Positions 1 to 10,811 are shown, counted from the stretch's first letter. The stretch is DNA of 64,000 nt from Paraphaeosphaeria minitans (GCA_015832175.1 WJXW01000010.1:992001-1056000); one strand, 5' to 3'. Notes: a model not told the origin generated them from the sequence alone. Numbers and translations: made by a program.

Positions 1-50
1 CTTGCTACAGTAGATATTCGCCGTCCAACGTCTCACCGTTCCTCCTTCAA

Positions 51-90
51 AGACGCCTGAAGACGCCAGAAGACGCCAGAAGACGCCTGT
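51..90. repeat. 10-bp tandem repeat, four copies
   Basis: Four head-to-tail copies of AGACGCCWGA begin at 51, 61, 71 and 81, with a single variable base and a last-base change in the fourth copy. Confidence 0.9.
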
Positions 91-180
91 GAACTGCTGC
101 CCCAAGCGCCCCGCCAAGTCGCTTCCTCTTTGAGCCCCCACTACACCAGATCCGGCGTCTGCGTGAAGGGCTCGACACTG

Positions 181-240
181 GAAACACACCCACACTCGAA
201 GCTTCGCCCTGAAACACACCCACTCTCGAGGCTTCGCCCA
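181..240. repeat. 30-bp direct repeat, two copies
   Basis: Positions 181-210 and 211-240 are two copies of a 30-bp unit beginning GAAACACACCCAC and ending GCTTCGCCC, differing at a few positions. They abut exactly. Confidence 0.9.
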
Positions 241-817
241 CCATCTCCACACCGCGACTTTGGCAACGGCAGCTACTGCGTCGTCTCCGTCATCTCGGAT
301 CTGCGAAAAGTGCTCCGGGTGGGACTTGTTGGACGGCAGGCCGATCACCGCGTACATTCCACGCACATGAGAGCAGACTCACGTCAGCCGTCTTGCTCAT
401 TCAACTTCGATTCTGCCTAAACCTGGAGTTATCCATCGTCGAATCTTGTCAGGAACGTCACCTCGTTCTTCACGTGGCACCACAAGAGAGGGCCTTAGAA
501 ACCGCCTATTTGACCATCACCTACCATCGAAGGAACGGGAAGTCGACCTCCAGACTACACTCAACTGTCTTGCTGGAGTCAAAACATACAGGCCCATTAC
601 AAAGCGCAGACTCAACCTCCATCACGGGTCACGCCTGTTCTGCATCCGGAAATCACGCTTGGACCGCACCTGCCTCCCCGGCATTCGCCATCCGCCATCC
701 GCCATCCTGGAGATCACCCAGTCTCAAGGGAAAGCCCTGAGGGCTCTCTGCGCAGGCGCCTACACCCGTCTCTTTACCCAAGACACCACGGCCCCCTCAT
801 CGCCAGCCCCAGTCACC

Positions 818-1522
818 ATGGCTCCCTCATCACCACCCCAAGACACCACATCAACCCCACCACGACCCCAGGAAACCGCCACGTCCCAACCACCATCACA
901 GTCCCCACCTGCCCACATCCACACCCTCACCCTCCCGCACTACCCCACCCACCCCATCCACCTCGCCCTCTTCCGCTCCGTAACCAACGCCCCCACCCTC
1001 CGTTCCCAACTCCTCTCCTCGAACCCCCTATTCGACTACGCCTTCCTCGACGCCACCGTTCTCCTCTCGCCCACGCACCTCCTCCTTGCCGCCCAACTCG
1101 CCCTCCACGCACACCTCACCGGCAAAGGCAAGACGCGCACCCCGCACTCGGAGCTCGTGTTCCGCCTGCACCCGAACAACAACATCGGGGAGGCGTACCG
1201 CAAGTTTGGCATGGGCGACGAGAGCAGGGAGGTGCTGGTCGTCAAGTTTGGCGGGCTCGGGGAGGCGGTCGCGGCGGAATGGGTGGGGAAGCATCTGGGC
1301 GAGGTGGTGGAGGGGGAGAGCGTGAGGATGGGAGAGGACATGGAGGAGGTGGCTATGTTTGCAGACGTTGCCAAGGTAAGGAAGATATACAAGCTGGGGG
1401 AGGGCGGGGCGAAGGGAAAGGGCAAGAAGGGGACGGATGTGAACGGGGACGGGAAGGCACGGGATGAGCTCAAGGGGATGGAGAGTGTGATTTTGGGGAT
1501 GATGGCGTTGAAGGGGTCGTGA
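818..1522 (+). CDS. CGI121: EKC/KEOPS complex subunit Cgi121
   Basis: Single-exon 234-residue protein. Cgi121 binds the kinase Bud32 in KEOPS, which makes the universal t6A modification of ANN-decoding tRNAs and has been linked to telomere maintenance and transcription. The family core is visible: a hydrophobic start after a Pro/Thr-rich leader of about 28 residues (HIHTLTLPHYP), a helical ALFRSVTNAPTLR segment, FDYAFLDATVLLSPTHLLLAA, and the motif NIGEAYRKFGMGDESREVLVVKFG near the middle, followed by a Lys/Gly-rich variable loop. I chose the ATG at 818 (CACCATGG context) because the upstream open frame has no family resemblance. Length is slightly above the usual 180-200 residues because of the leader and loop. 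The gene is convergent with COX4, with a 16-bp repeat array between them. Confidence 0.85.
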   Translation: MAPSSPPQDTTSTPPRPQETATSQPPSQSPPAHIHTLTLPHYPTHPIHLALFRSVTNAPTLRSQLLSSNPLFDYAFLDATVLLSPTHLLLAAQLALHAHLTGKGKTRTPHSELVFRLHPNNNIGEAYRKFGMGDESREVLVVKFGGLGEAVAAEWVGKHLGEVVEGESVRMGEDMEEVAMFADVAKVRKIYKLGEGGAKGKGKKGTDVNGDGKARDELKGMESVILGMMALKGS

Positions 1523-1590
1523 AGGAACATTGGCGTGCATGTCCGTCGCAAGGAGCAGTGACCATGTTACGAATTGCATAGGATCGAACA

Positions 1591-1668
1591 GATCATGCAC
1601 ATAACGGATCATGCACATAACGGATCATGCACATAACGGATCATGCACATAACGGATCATGCACAGAG
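1591..1668. repeat. 16-bp tandem repeat array
   Basis: Copies of GATCATGCACATAACG start at 1591, 1607, 1623 and 1639, with a truncated fifth at 1655 and a diverged copy near 1676. The four full copies are identical. The array lies in the short convergent gap between CGI121 and COX4, probably in one or both 3' untranslated regions. Confidence 0.9.
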
Positions 1669-1843
1669 TCGGACGGATCATGCATAGAACCCAATTGGCG
1701 CGACTATCACGTGTCAAGGGTGCAAATATCGGAACAAAGGAAAGCCTCCAGTTTGACTATGCTACAAGGTTGCAGGAGATACCGGGAAACGTATCCATGG
1801 TTTATAGATACACCGCCCATTCTATAGCATGGTGCCATTCGCC

Positions 1844-2726
1844 TCATGAGTGGAGGTACTCGGGCTTGATGAAGTCCGACATGTCCTTGGGCCTGGGATG
1901 CAGGTTGACGGGGTGGTGGTCGCCGTGGTCGTGCGCGTGCGGGTCCTCGGCCGGGCCCACGTAGTGCATCTTGTACGTCGAGCCGCACTCCATGCAGCGG
2001 GCCTGGGGCTCCTCGCGGGTCAACTGGCTAGCGTTAGCACTCTTTCTTGGGGAGCGTTCAGAGATCATGTCCTTACAGTGATCCACAGAACGTTGTGGGA
2101 ATCGGCGGGGCAGCCCGTGCAGCCGACGTACTGCTCGTTGCCGGCCGAGTTGACGACAATGGGATCCTCGGGGGTGCCTAGAATCCATCAGCGCTGTCCC
2201 CAACACATTCATGCCTCGTTCCCATCGCTTCCCTGAGCACGTACCGACGCGGCTAGCATCCAATGGCCTCATGTCGAAGATGTCGATGCCCTGCATCTTT
2301 CCCAAAATTTCGAGACGCTCCAGACCGGTGGCTTGCTCGATGTCGGTGGGGACGGTACCGGGCTTGGCACCTGGGGCGATGAGGTCGGCCTCGGTCTTGA
2401 TCTCTATACAGCGATGGTGGTTAGCAATTGGCGTTTTCGTCAGGGTGTCGCGGCATCCCGGGTCGCAGCTCGGTAGCGCGGCTGTCGGGCAGCCGGCGGG
2501 CAGCACGTACGGTCGAGCTTCTTGTAACCCTCTACAAGGCTGGGGGCATCTGCGGAGTGACCGGCCTCCTTGTTCGCATCGCCTGCAATGGACGTCAGAA
2601 GTGCATCGTATGACGGAGCTCCCTGCGCGACTCACGACGGATGAAGGAGGTGGTGAAGGTGCGGCGGGCGAGGGCGCGGGGGGCAGCTCGTCGGGCGACG
2701 GCAAAGGCAGAGCGCTGAACGAACAT
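1844..2726 (-). CDS. COX4: Cytochrome c oxidase subunit 4 (zinc-binding, Vb-type), mitochondrial
   Basis: Five exons on the minus strand: 2726-2636, 2582-2511, 2403-2245, 2177-2077, 2023-1844, giving 200 residues. All four introns (53-107 bp) are GT...AG and phases agree. The product is the nuclear-encoded matrix-side zinc subunit of respiratory complex IV (yeast Cox4, mammalian COX5B). The first 30 residues form an Arg-rich presequence (RRAAPRALARRTFTTSFIRR). The mature part has the family segment TGLERLEILGKMQGIDIFDM, then EDPIVVNSAGNEQYVGC. Zinc-type cysteines appear as GCTGC and, in the last exon, RCMECGS followed by YKMHYVGP. The C-terminus is His-rich and ends in DFIKPEYLHS, typical of fungi. 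It shares a 325-bp promoter with PNC1. Confidence 0.93.
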
Positions 2727-3051
2727 GGCGGGCGCAATTGGGGGTGGAGCGGAGAGGGACGTGGTGGTGTGAAGCTGCAAAGTTGGCGTGAGGTCCTACC
2801 AGCGATCGTGCCACACGAGCTTGGCATCAGATGACTCAGCCGACTGATTGTGCGCTATGCGTTCCCTGCTGCGCCTGCGACGTGGTTGGGTGCTCGACGT
2901 CGCCATGAGGATTAGCAGACACAGCAAGCTGGCGGAGCACGGCGCCGTTTGCTGCTTCGTAGATGTTGCCGCCTATATAGCGTGAAAGGATGATCCGTCG
3001 CGGCTTGCTTGGCCATCCTTCTGCACTTGCCGTACCTCCCGCTAAACAGCA
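2727..3051. promoter_or_regulatory. Shared divergent promoter of COX4 and PNC1
   Basis: The 325 bp between two outward-facing start codons must hold both promoters. I see no unmistakable TATA box or factor site. Pairing a respiratory subunit with NAD salvage invites co-regulation, but that is inference. Confidence 0.5.
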
Positions 3052-3776
3052 ATGTCGTCGTTCAAGCCCGCGCTCGTCCTTGTAGACGTGCAAGAGGATT
3101 TCTGCCCGCCGGTGAGTCGCATGCACGCAATGCTCGATTGTCGCTGATGGGTACTGTAAAGAATGGTTCGCTGGCTGTACAGGGAGGACGCGACATCGTC
3201 CCTCTGCTGAACAAGCTGCTCGACCGCCCCTTCGCCATCAAGGTAGCCACCAAGGACTTCCATCCGCAGGACCACATCTCCTTCGCCTCCAACCACGACG
3301 CGCCCAATAACAAGCCGTTCGAGTCCATCATCACCATCGCGAATCCGCTCAACCCGTCCGAGAGGCAAGAAACGCGCTTATGGCCGGATCACTGCGTGCA
3401 GGGCACCAAGGGCGCTGAACTGCTTCCCGAGCTGGACGTCACCAAGTTGCACGAGATTGTGGAGAAGGGTCAGGATACACGCGTGGAGATGTACTCTGCG
3501 TTCGCAGACCCCTTCAAGAGCCCATGCGTGAGCAAGAGCGGGCTTGCGAAGTTGCTCCACGACGCAGAGATCACAGATGTGTTTGTTGCAGGACTCGCCG
3601 CGGACTACTGCGTGCGACACACGGCACTGGACGCAGCGAGGGAAGGTTTCAAGACGCGCGTTATTGGAGAGGCGACCAGGGCGGTCGACCCGTCCAGCAT
3701 GGAAGCGGTACTGAAAGAGTACGACGAGGCTGGGGTCACAGTCATCGAAATGGATGATGAGTCGCTCAGTTGGTGA
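3052..3776 (+). CDS. PNC1: Nicotinamidase (isochorismatase superfamily)
   Basis: Two exons, 3052-3111 and 3162-3776, separated by a 50-bp intron with a GTGAGT donor; 224 residues against 216 for yeast Pnc1. It hydrolyses nicotinamide to nicotinate plus ammonia, feeding NAD salvage and lowering nicotinamide, an inhibitor of sirtuins. Catalytic features are in place: the Asp of LVLVDVQEDF (residue 12), zinc ligands Asp52 and His54 in KDFHPQDH, and the nucleophile Cys170 in AADYCVRHTALDA. The intron falls exactly between FCPP and NGSLAVQGG, so the joined sequence reads the family motif. The open frame running into the intron is not coding. Confidence 0.93.
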
Positions 3777-4477
3777 AGCAGCAACATTGGCAGTCATCTC
3801 TTTCCTTTGGTGTCATTCTCAATTTCAGATATAGATCCGGGAGTAGGCGGATATCTTGGTAGCAGCGGAGCTCGGTTAAGGAAGATAGCCGGACGTTTTC
3901 TTCGCAAGCCTAGCCTTCTTCACTGCTGGCAAGCACGCGCGTATGTGTATGTGGACTGGGCCAGGCACCAATTCACCATGGACGCTCCGTGCGTCGCATG
4001 TTTACTGGGCGGTTCGCTGCCTTTCCTCCGATGGAGCGTCGCTATTCCGACGATGCCGAGTCTGCTGCGGGTCAGCTGCACCCCGTCGTTTGCAGAGTGA
4101 CGTGAGTGGATGCAGACGACGCCGCCTCACAGAATCTATATATGCGCAGAGGTGACAGCTCACACGGCAGGTGTCTGAGACGTCTTTTGTGCAGTCAAGC
4201 AGCGCTGCCAAACAACACCACGGCGTGAACGAGGCGGGGCATTAGGTACGACGAGAGTCCGGGCCGCCAATTTTTTTCCCCCGCGCCCACACGCTCCGTC
4301 ATCGCTCACTGACATCGTCGCACTTGTTGGCTGTGCAGCGCCGCTCTCTTCCACCAACAACGGCGAGCCTACCTAGTGTTGCCTGAGCTGCCCGGAGTTG
4401 CTCCCTTCCTGTTTGCCCGTGCACGACCTTTTCATAACTATCTTTTGCAGCGCTTCCGTTCATCAGCGATACCCAGC
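3777..4477. other. Intergenic region before the OSBP-related gene
   Basis: About 700 bp with only short spurious frames. It should contain the PNC1 terminator and the promoter and leader of the lipid-transfer gene. No tandem repeat or RNA gene was seen. Confidence 0.5.
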
Positions 4478-6568
4478 ATGGTACTAGGCCACGGACACAG
4501 GCGGCACTCGCTGCAAAGTGAGTCTCTGCACACCTTACGACCCCCGGTTTCGCATGGTTTGCGGATAGGGTCCACCGATTCGGTTCCTAACAGCGCACCC
4601 CAGGCACCCGGTCGTCCGTGGACGAGAGCAGAGGCGATGAAGTCACAAAGGAGGACGAGACGGTGGTGGACGCGGACCAGGGCAACAGTACGTCGGCAAC
4701 GCAGCCCCTCAGCTTTCTGACTTCTCGCAAAGATTGGCTAACAGGAAAAACCTGCAGTGCTCACTCACATCATCTCGCAGCTGCGGCCTGGCGCAGACTT
4801 GAGTCGAGTCACGCTGCCCACCTTCATCTTGGAACCGAGGTCTATGCTGGAGAGGATAACCAAGTGCGTTTGAGGTTCATAGGTTGTACGAGCGGCCAAG
4901 TGCTGACAGCCCATGTAGCTTCATGGCCCACCCCGAGACGCTTCTGCCCATGACCCAGATCGAGGACCCAATCGATCGATTCGTAGCAGTGACCAAGTTC
5001 TACTTGAGCGGCTGGCACATCAAACCTCCGTATGCCCACCAGTCCGACCCATAAGCACCAGCTGATATCATGGCAGAGGCGTAAAGAAGCCGCTGAACCC
5101 GATCCTGGGTGAGATATTCACCGGATACTGGGACTATAGCGACGGAACACGCGGTTACTACATCTCGGAACAAACGTCGCACCACCCGCCCAAGTCCAGC
5201 TACTTTTTCATGGCACCCGAACATCACATTCGTATAGATGGCACGTTGAAGCCGAGGAGCAAGTTCCTGGGCAACTCGGCGGCTAGCATGATGGAGGGCA
5301 TCGCGGTGATGCGGTTCTTGAACACGGGCGAGAGATTGTAGGTTGGACAGGAATATTTCGGCGCTGAGCTGACCGTGTCGTAGCTTCGTTACGCAGCCGA
5401 ACATGTATGCGCGAGGCATTCTCTTCGGCAAGATGAAATATGAGCTTGGCGACCACAGCTACATTCGGTGTCCGGAGACAGGCATGGAAGCCGACATCGA
5501 ATTCAAGACCAAGGGATATTTCGGTGGCACCTACAACGCGATTGGCGGCTTCATCAAGGATAAGAGCGGCAAGCAGCTCTTCGAGCTCTCGGGCCTGTGG
5601 AACGAGGAGATGTGGATCAAGGACTTGACCGTAGGACAACCGCTCTCCAGCTGTTTCAAGTTGCAAATCAACTGTACAAGGGACTTCGGCTAACTTCTGT
5701 TGCAGACTGGCAAAAAACAGCTCCTTTTCGACGCATCGCACGCCAAACCGTCGTACCCGAAAGCTCGACCAATGGAAGAGCAGGACGAGCGGGAATCGCA
5801 AAAGCTATGGCATTTGGTAACTGAGGCCGTCAAGCAGAAGGACCAAGATGTAGCGACCACCGAAAAGGCACGAATCGAGGACCGGCAAAGAGAAGAGGCT
5901 GCGGACCGGATGAACAAGGGTGTGGACTGGCATCCACAGCTATTTCGCCGGGTACAAGGCGGCCATGGTGGAAGTGACGAGGGCGAGGAGGATCTCGACT
6001 GGATCATCAATGCTAAGGTGTTAGTATGGCCATGATTTTTCACTGAGCACTCAGCTGACACTAACGCAGCGACGCCAAAACACCAGAAGAGCAGGTGAAA
6101 CAGATTCTCGACATCGCAGCCATCCTTCCCGGCCAAGCACCTCAGCGTAAATTTAGCATTCCTGCCTTATCTCGGCCCAACACCAATGACCCAGCTGCAG
6201 CAGGCAACCAGGCCATTCAGCAAAGCCAAGATGTCCAAGTCAACGCCAATCCAGCAGTCAGTACCTCAAATCCCGACACTCAGCCAAAGCAAGAAGCCTT
6301 CGGCGACCTCATTGATCTCAGCGACCCTACCCCTGACAAGGATGCAGACGTGATTACGACCAAACCTCCTCAACCCCCACTCGGCGAAGCGACCTCCCAA
6401 CTTGAGCACCTGGAATTGGGACAGAAGCCTCAAGAGGATTTTCCGGACGATATGCCTCCTAGCAAACTGCTGAACTCGGTCAAGGGTGAGCCCGGACGGG
6501 GTCACGCGTTGCGAAGGCTGGACTCAGAGACGGAAGAGGAGGAGCAGTTTCATGACGCGATCTCGTAA
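4478..6568 (+). CDS. Oxysterol-binding-protein-related lipid transfer protein (Osh6/Osh7-like)
   Basis: Eight exons: 4478-4517, 4604-4687, 4758-4863, 4919-5029, 5077-5337, 5384-5630, 5706-6019, 6070-6568; 553 residues. All phases agree. It is a short ORP without a PH domain. The lipid-binding domain starts at about residue 45 with THIISQLRPGADLSRVTLPT, then EPRSMLERITNF. The family fingerprint EQTSHHPP is in exon 5, with KKPLNPILGE upstream. In yeast the EPRSMLE type (Osh6/7) exchanges phosphatidylserine for PI4P at ER-plasma membrane contacts; PS specificity here is inferred. A tail of about 160 residues is disordered, rich in Pro, Gln and Asp, and ends in an acidic run followed by QFHDAIS, an FFAT-like VAP-binding motif (6530-6565). 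The donor of intron 7 (GTTAGT at 6020) was chosen because the nearby GTGTTA breaks the frame. Confidence 0.88.
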
Positions 6569-7341
6569 ATGGAGCGACAAGCTTTTGGTGCGTTATTGGT
6601 GCCTTTGGGCGCTTTGCGAGCCTTTTTCACGATTTGCGGGCTCTTGACGGCGATACAAAGCACACCACGACCTTGCGCGCCGTTAGTTAGGGCATGTAGA
6701 GTGCCGTTGGCCGGCTACACATGGTGACTTGAAGTGGCATTCTGGCAGTAATGACGGGGCATGCATGCATTTGAACACAAATTTACTGGCGGAGAGCTTA
6801 ATAATTTCAGGGACCAGGCCCGGCCTCGACGCGAGTCCTTACCAGCCACAATTAGTATAGACGAGATGTGCGCTAATATCCCAAACAGGCAACTCGTTGG
6901 GATTGTGAGGTGTTTGTTCCCCACGAACGCGTTCTCGCATCGCCCTACCAGCATCCCCAGAACCTCGGCGCCATATGTACGCCACTTACGGTCGCTCCCC
7001 CAGATCTCACAACCGTCCACCAGCCAGTAGACGCCCACGTGCCGCTTGGCATCCTGGGCAGCCTAGCTACATCTCGTACCGGCGTTTGTGCCTCACCACC
7101 TGCTCCCGCACTCTCGCATGCTACCATGGGCCGAAGAAGACAACGATTGCCCCACGTGCAGGAACTTTGGAGCTTCCCTGGTCTCTAGCTCCGCGGCCCT
7201 GGATAGCTACCGTATCGCTCGGATCTGGACACCAGAGATAAAAAGAGCCATGGCCCCGGGAGATGCAGTGCACGCTGAAGGAACGCATTCCTTTGGTTTC
7301 CTGACATTGTGAGAACACACGAGCATTGTCAATCGCTCAAG
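6569..7341. other. Intergenic region between OSBP-related and GDPD genes
   Basis: About 770 bp, with a pyrimidine-rich stretch around 7050-7110 and an A-rich AGATAAAAAGAG at about 7238-7248, roughly 100 bp before the GDPD start, which could act as a TATA-like element. No gene is supported. Confidence 0.45.
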
Positions 7342-8574
7342 ATGCACTGCGCCATTGCACTTACGCTGCTGGCAACTTATGCCGTCGCGATTCCTTCCAG
7401 TGGCTACAACACCGGCCGTGGCAGTTCCAAGCTCAACGTCCAGGTCGGCGATCGCCCCTACTATCTCGTAAACAACATGGATGACGGTCCCTTGAAGAGC
7501 AAGCTCCAGTCTTGCTCCGAAGGGCCCTTCAAGACGTCCGACTTCGTCGTGTCCCACCGAGGCGCCTCGCTCCAGATTCCCGAGCACACAACAGAAGGCC
7601 TCGCCGCAGCCAGGAGGCAGGGCGCCGGCATCCTCGAATGCGACGTTGCCTTCACCAAAGACAAAAAGCTCGTGTGCCGCCACGCGCAATGCGACCTGCA
7701 CACCACCACCAACATCCTTAACACGACGCTCGCATCGAAATGCACCACGCCCTTCCAACCCGCCGCCAACGGCCAGCCCGCAAAGGCAAAATGCTGCACC
7801 TCGGATATCACGCAGGCCGAGTTCAAGACGCTCTGCGCGAAAATGGACGGTTTCAACCCCAACGGCACCACGGTGGCCTCGTACATGGACGGCACGCCCT
7901 ACTTCCGCACCAACCTGTACGCGACGTGCGGCACGCTCATGACGCTCAACGACTACATCAGCATCGTCGACAGCTACGGGCTGAAGTTCACGCCCGAGCT
8001 CAAGACGCCCGAGGTCCCCATGCCTTACAACGGCTACACACAGACGCAGTACGCGCAGGACATGATCGACGCGTTCAAGAAGGCGAACATCGACCCCCGG
8101 CGCGTCTACGCCCAGAGCTTCCTTCCCGACGACATCTTCTACTGGATCAAGCACGAGCCCAGGTTCGGAAAGCAGGCCGTCTACCTAGACAGCCGCGTCG
8201 ACACGCCAGCCGGGTACGCCAACGCTACAGCCTCCATCCCGGCGCTCGCGAAGCAGGGCGTGAAGATCATGGCGCCGGCGTTCTTCGCGCTCACGAAGAT
8301 CGATCCTGTGACGAAGAAGATTGTGCCTTCCGAGTATGCGGTTGCTGTCAAGAAGGCTGGCATGGACATCATCACGTGGTCCTTCGAGCGGAGCGGGTGG
8401 CTTAACCAGGGTGGGGATTACTACTACCAGTATGTCAGAGATGTGATTGATAATGATGGGGATATGTACACGGTGTTGGATGTGCTGGCGCAGCAGGTTA
8501 AGATCAAGGGCATGTTCTCGGATTGGCCGGCGAGCGTGACGTACTACGCGAATTGCTTTGGGCTGGGACATTAG
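7342..8574 (+). CDS. Secreted glycerophosphodiester phosphodiesterase
   Basis: Single-exon, 410 residues. The start at 7342 (CAAGATGC) gives a clear signal peptide, MHCAIALTLLATYAVA, with likely cleavage before IPSSG, so the enzyme is secreted or wall-associated. The TIM-barrel GDPD signature is visible: VVSHRGASLQIPEHTTEG (general acid His and Arg), ECDVAFTKDKKLVCRH (metal-binding Glu/Asp and the second catalytic His), FTPELKTPE (metal Glu) and near the end GMDIITWSFERSGWL. The family hydrolyses deacylated phospholipids such as glycerophosphocholine to glycerol-3-phosphate and an alcohol, so phosphate or choline scavenging is the likely role. Numerous Cys and several N-x-S/T sites fit an extracellular protein. 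Its GC-rich coding differs from the more AT-rich flanks. Confidence 0.9.
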   Translation: MHCAIALTLLATYAVAIPSSGYNTGRGSSKLNVQVGDRPYYLVNNMDDGPLKSKLQSCSEGPFKTSDFVVSHRGASLQIPEHTTEGLAAARRQGAGILECDVAFTKDKKLVCRHAQCDLHTTTNILNTTLASKCTTPFQPAANGQPAKAKCCTSDITQAEFKTLCAKMDGFNPNGTTVASYMDGTPYFRTNLYATCGTLMTLNDYISIVDSYGLKFTPELKTPEVPMPYNGYTQTQYAQDMIDAFKKANIDPRRVYAQSFLPDDIFYWIKHEPRFGKQAVYLDSRVDTPAGYANATASIPALAKQGVKIMAPAFFALTKIDPVTKKIVPSEYAVAVKKAGMDIITWSFERSGWLNQGGDYYYQYVRDVIDNDGDMYTVLDVLAQQVKIKGMFSDWPASVTYYANCFGLGH

Positions 8575-9851
8575 AAGTGGGAAAGGTGTAGAATAGAGCG
8601 GTGGGGTGTGCGGAGGAATGATGTTGTAGTTAATGGGCGAGGTGATAACGCCTCCATAAGCTCTGGTGACTTCCATTATGAACAGATAGCTCCTAGCAGT
8701 ATCACCCTAATGCTTTCTGGCTTCGCGTAGTGGGTTTTGTCAATGCTTCGTGCCAACTTTGCTCGCACGGAGTCGTTGAAATGCGGCTCTTTCCATCCCT
8801 CCAGTTGTTCTGCATATATCTGTCTTTACCATTCCTCGACCGCCCATTCTTGTCTTCGGAATGTCATCGCCGCTCGTTCTCATCTCGAAAAAATACCTGT
8901 TTACGCTACATACTCTTTGAAGTCACAATGCTGCGCAACACTCCACAGGCGACTATGGCTTGGATCTATCAGTTTCACGTCGGCCAGCTGTTTCTCTGGC
9001 ACTGTTGCAGGTCGTCGGTCCTGTGTTAGTATGGACAATGCATCCAGCTCAGCCCGAAAGAAGACGGTCCTCGCTGGGACATTGTGAAAGATACCCTGTT
9101 GACAACTCCTCACCCACCGAAGCGAGTTTGCATCGGGCGGTCAAGCGTCTGAGGGTGGTCTACAAGCAAGCAGAGCTGCGCTCTATGCCCTGAAACTCTC
9201 TGGCTGGACGTTCATAATGGACCTGAAAACCCCACGCTTAACTTCGATCAGATATGGAGGAGAGTGTCGACGAGCGAAGCCTGAAGGAACACGCACGTAT
9301 CCGGGGCTGGTCTTTCGAAAGGTTTAATCTCTTGACCGTTAGATGATAGAGATGTGTCAATTTGTTTTCACAACCCGATGCTGGGAGACAATCTCGTACA
9401 AAACAAGCGGGACATTGTATAAGAAGAAGCTTCGGTGGGTAGGGAGATGGTTAGTCTGGCTTTCGTTGATTTTAGCTTCTGATGATGGAGATGGAGATGG
9501 TTCGAGACGTGTTGGTATATATTTCATTGTACTATCAGAGTGCACACAACGAGAGGAGTCCGGCATTAACAATGCTTTGGGCGAAAGTCAATCGTACAGG
9601 TCGTGCGTGCGATGAGGCGCTTGAGTGAAAGATGTGCTAATGATGTTCGACTTTGGATGCCATTGCTCGTTTCACCCAGTTCGTCCTTGAACATTTGCTT
9701 ATAGCGGGATGCTTCTGAAGCTTCCCCTAGGGAAAAGAACTCAGCCAGACACCCAACGTGTGCTATCAACCCCTGCGAAGACAGTCAAAAGACGGTTCCT
9801 ATAGCAGTAAAAAACTTCTCCCCAGGAGAAAATCGCCTATACAACTCCGTC
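8575..9851. other. Gene-free region
   Basis: About 1.3 kb. Open frames here are short, overlap on both strands and show no family resemblance. No repeat or RNA gene was recognised. Confidence 0.5.
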
Positions 9852-10811
9852 ATGGCCGACCGCTTCCAATACAACGACCTCCGCAATATCGTTCAGCTTT
9901 TGCGAAAGCCATACCTCACCAAGGTGGATCCCGTCCCCTCCGACGAGCGCTGCTGCATCTGCCTCCACGACTTCGATTCCCCACCGACCCTGGCCAACAA
10001 CGAGCCCCCGTGCAAGCCAATGCAACTGCATCCCTGTGGACACCTCGTTGGCGACACATGCCACACCAAGCTACCCACCCACCACCAAGCCCACTGCCTC
10101 CTCTGCACGCGTCCCCTCACGTACACCACACCCGTGCCGAAGATCTTGACCATCCTCTGCAAGATGGACCACCTCGGCCACGTCTCCCCCGTCGGCCTGC
10201 TGAGCGACGCACCCCTCCTCGTCTTCTCCTGGCCGTACTTCCGCGCCGACGATTTTCCAACCCTGCACGGACACATCATCAGAAACGCGCTGTCGGACAT
10301 GCAAGTCCCACTCTTCAGCCGCGGATCCTACTCGAAACGCGCCGCCCTCCGCCTCTGGCTCACCCATCTCAAGTTCCTCCTCGCGTACCTGACGAGCGTG
10401 GTGTGTGCTCTTGCGGCCTCGCACGGCATCCGCACGTGGGCTCGGTACGTGTTTCAGCACATCGTCTCCGCGCTCGTCACTCCGGGCAGTCTGCCATTTT
10501 CCGAACGGCACGACTATGTGCTCGGCTGCGTGGTGGGCGGGGCGACTGGGATCGCGGCTACGGTTCTCGTCTACTGGAAGAACAGTCGCGTTGTCGCGCC
10601 GCAGCTCGAACGGGTCGTGGGGCCTTGTATGTTGGTCTGCATGATGGCGTTTGAGTCTTGGTTGACGGCCAAGGCGAAGGCGGAGGTAGGGTTCAAGGCG
10701 GCTGTTTACTGTCTCTTGACACCGTTCGTCGTATACGCTGGCTTGTACGCTTTACTGGCTGGCTGGTTGATCTATCTGGGTTGGCGCCACCGCGTACCGA
10801 GATTGGTATAG
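9852..10811 (+). CDS. RING-finger membrane protein, possible E3 ubiquitin ligase
   Basis: Single-exon, 319 residues, start in good context (GTCATGGCC). Residues 34-85 form a RING-like module: Cys34-x2-Cys37, then Cys62-Gly-His64, Cys70, Cys82-x2-Cys85. The fifth ligand position (after His-x2) is Gly67 rather than Cys or His, a variant I associate with fungal CGHxxGxxC RINGs. The second half is hydrophobic, with about four helices (roughly residues 176-195, 222-242, 258-273 and 281-308), ending WLIYLGWRHR. A cytosolic N-terminal RING plus a membrane anchor suggests a membrane-bound ubiquitin ligase, but no orthologue is recognised and activity is unproven. Confidence 0.72.
   Translation: MADRFQYNDLRNIVQLLRKPYLTKVDPVPSDERCCICLHDFDSPPTLANNEPPCKPMQLHPCGHLVGDTCHTKLPTHHQAHCLLCTRPLTYTTPVPKILTILCKMDHLGHVSPVGLLSDAPLLVFSWPYFRADDFPTLHGHIIRNALSDMQVPLFSRGSYSKRAALRLWLTHLKFLLAYLTSVVCALAASHGIRTWARYVFQHIVSALVTPGSLPFSERHDYVLGCVVGGATGIAATVLVYWKNSRVVAPQLERVVGPCMLVCMMAFESWLTAKAKAEVGFKAAVYCLLTPFVVYAGLYALLAGWLIYLGWRHRVPRLV

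Larger units (their letters stand above)
1..817. other. Leading intergenic region
   Basis: No gene is supported here. The frame of CGI121 is open upstream of its chosen start, but the translation of 446-817 looks like non-coding sequence. The region carries two short tandem repeats (51-90 and 181-240) and becomes C-rich toward the CGI121 start, as fungal promoters and 5' leaders often do. Confidence 0.5.

Noticed and set aside
1591..1668. CRISPR-like direct repeats
   Set aside because: Copies are contiguous without spacers, and the window is eukaryotic.
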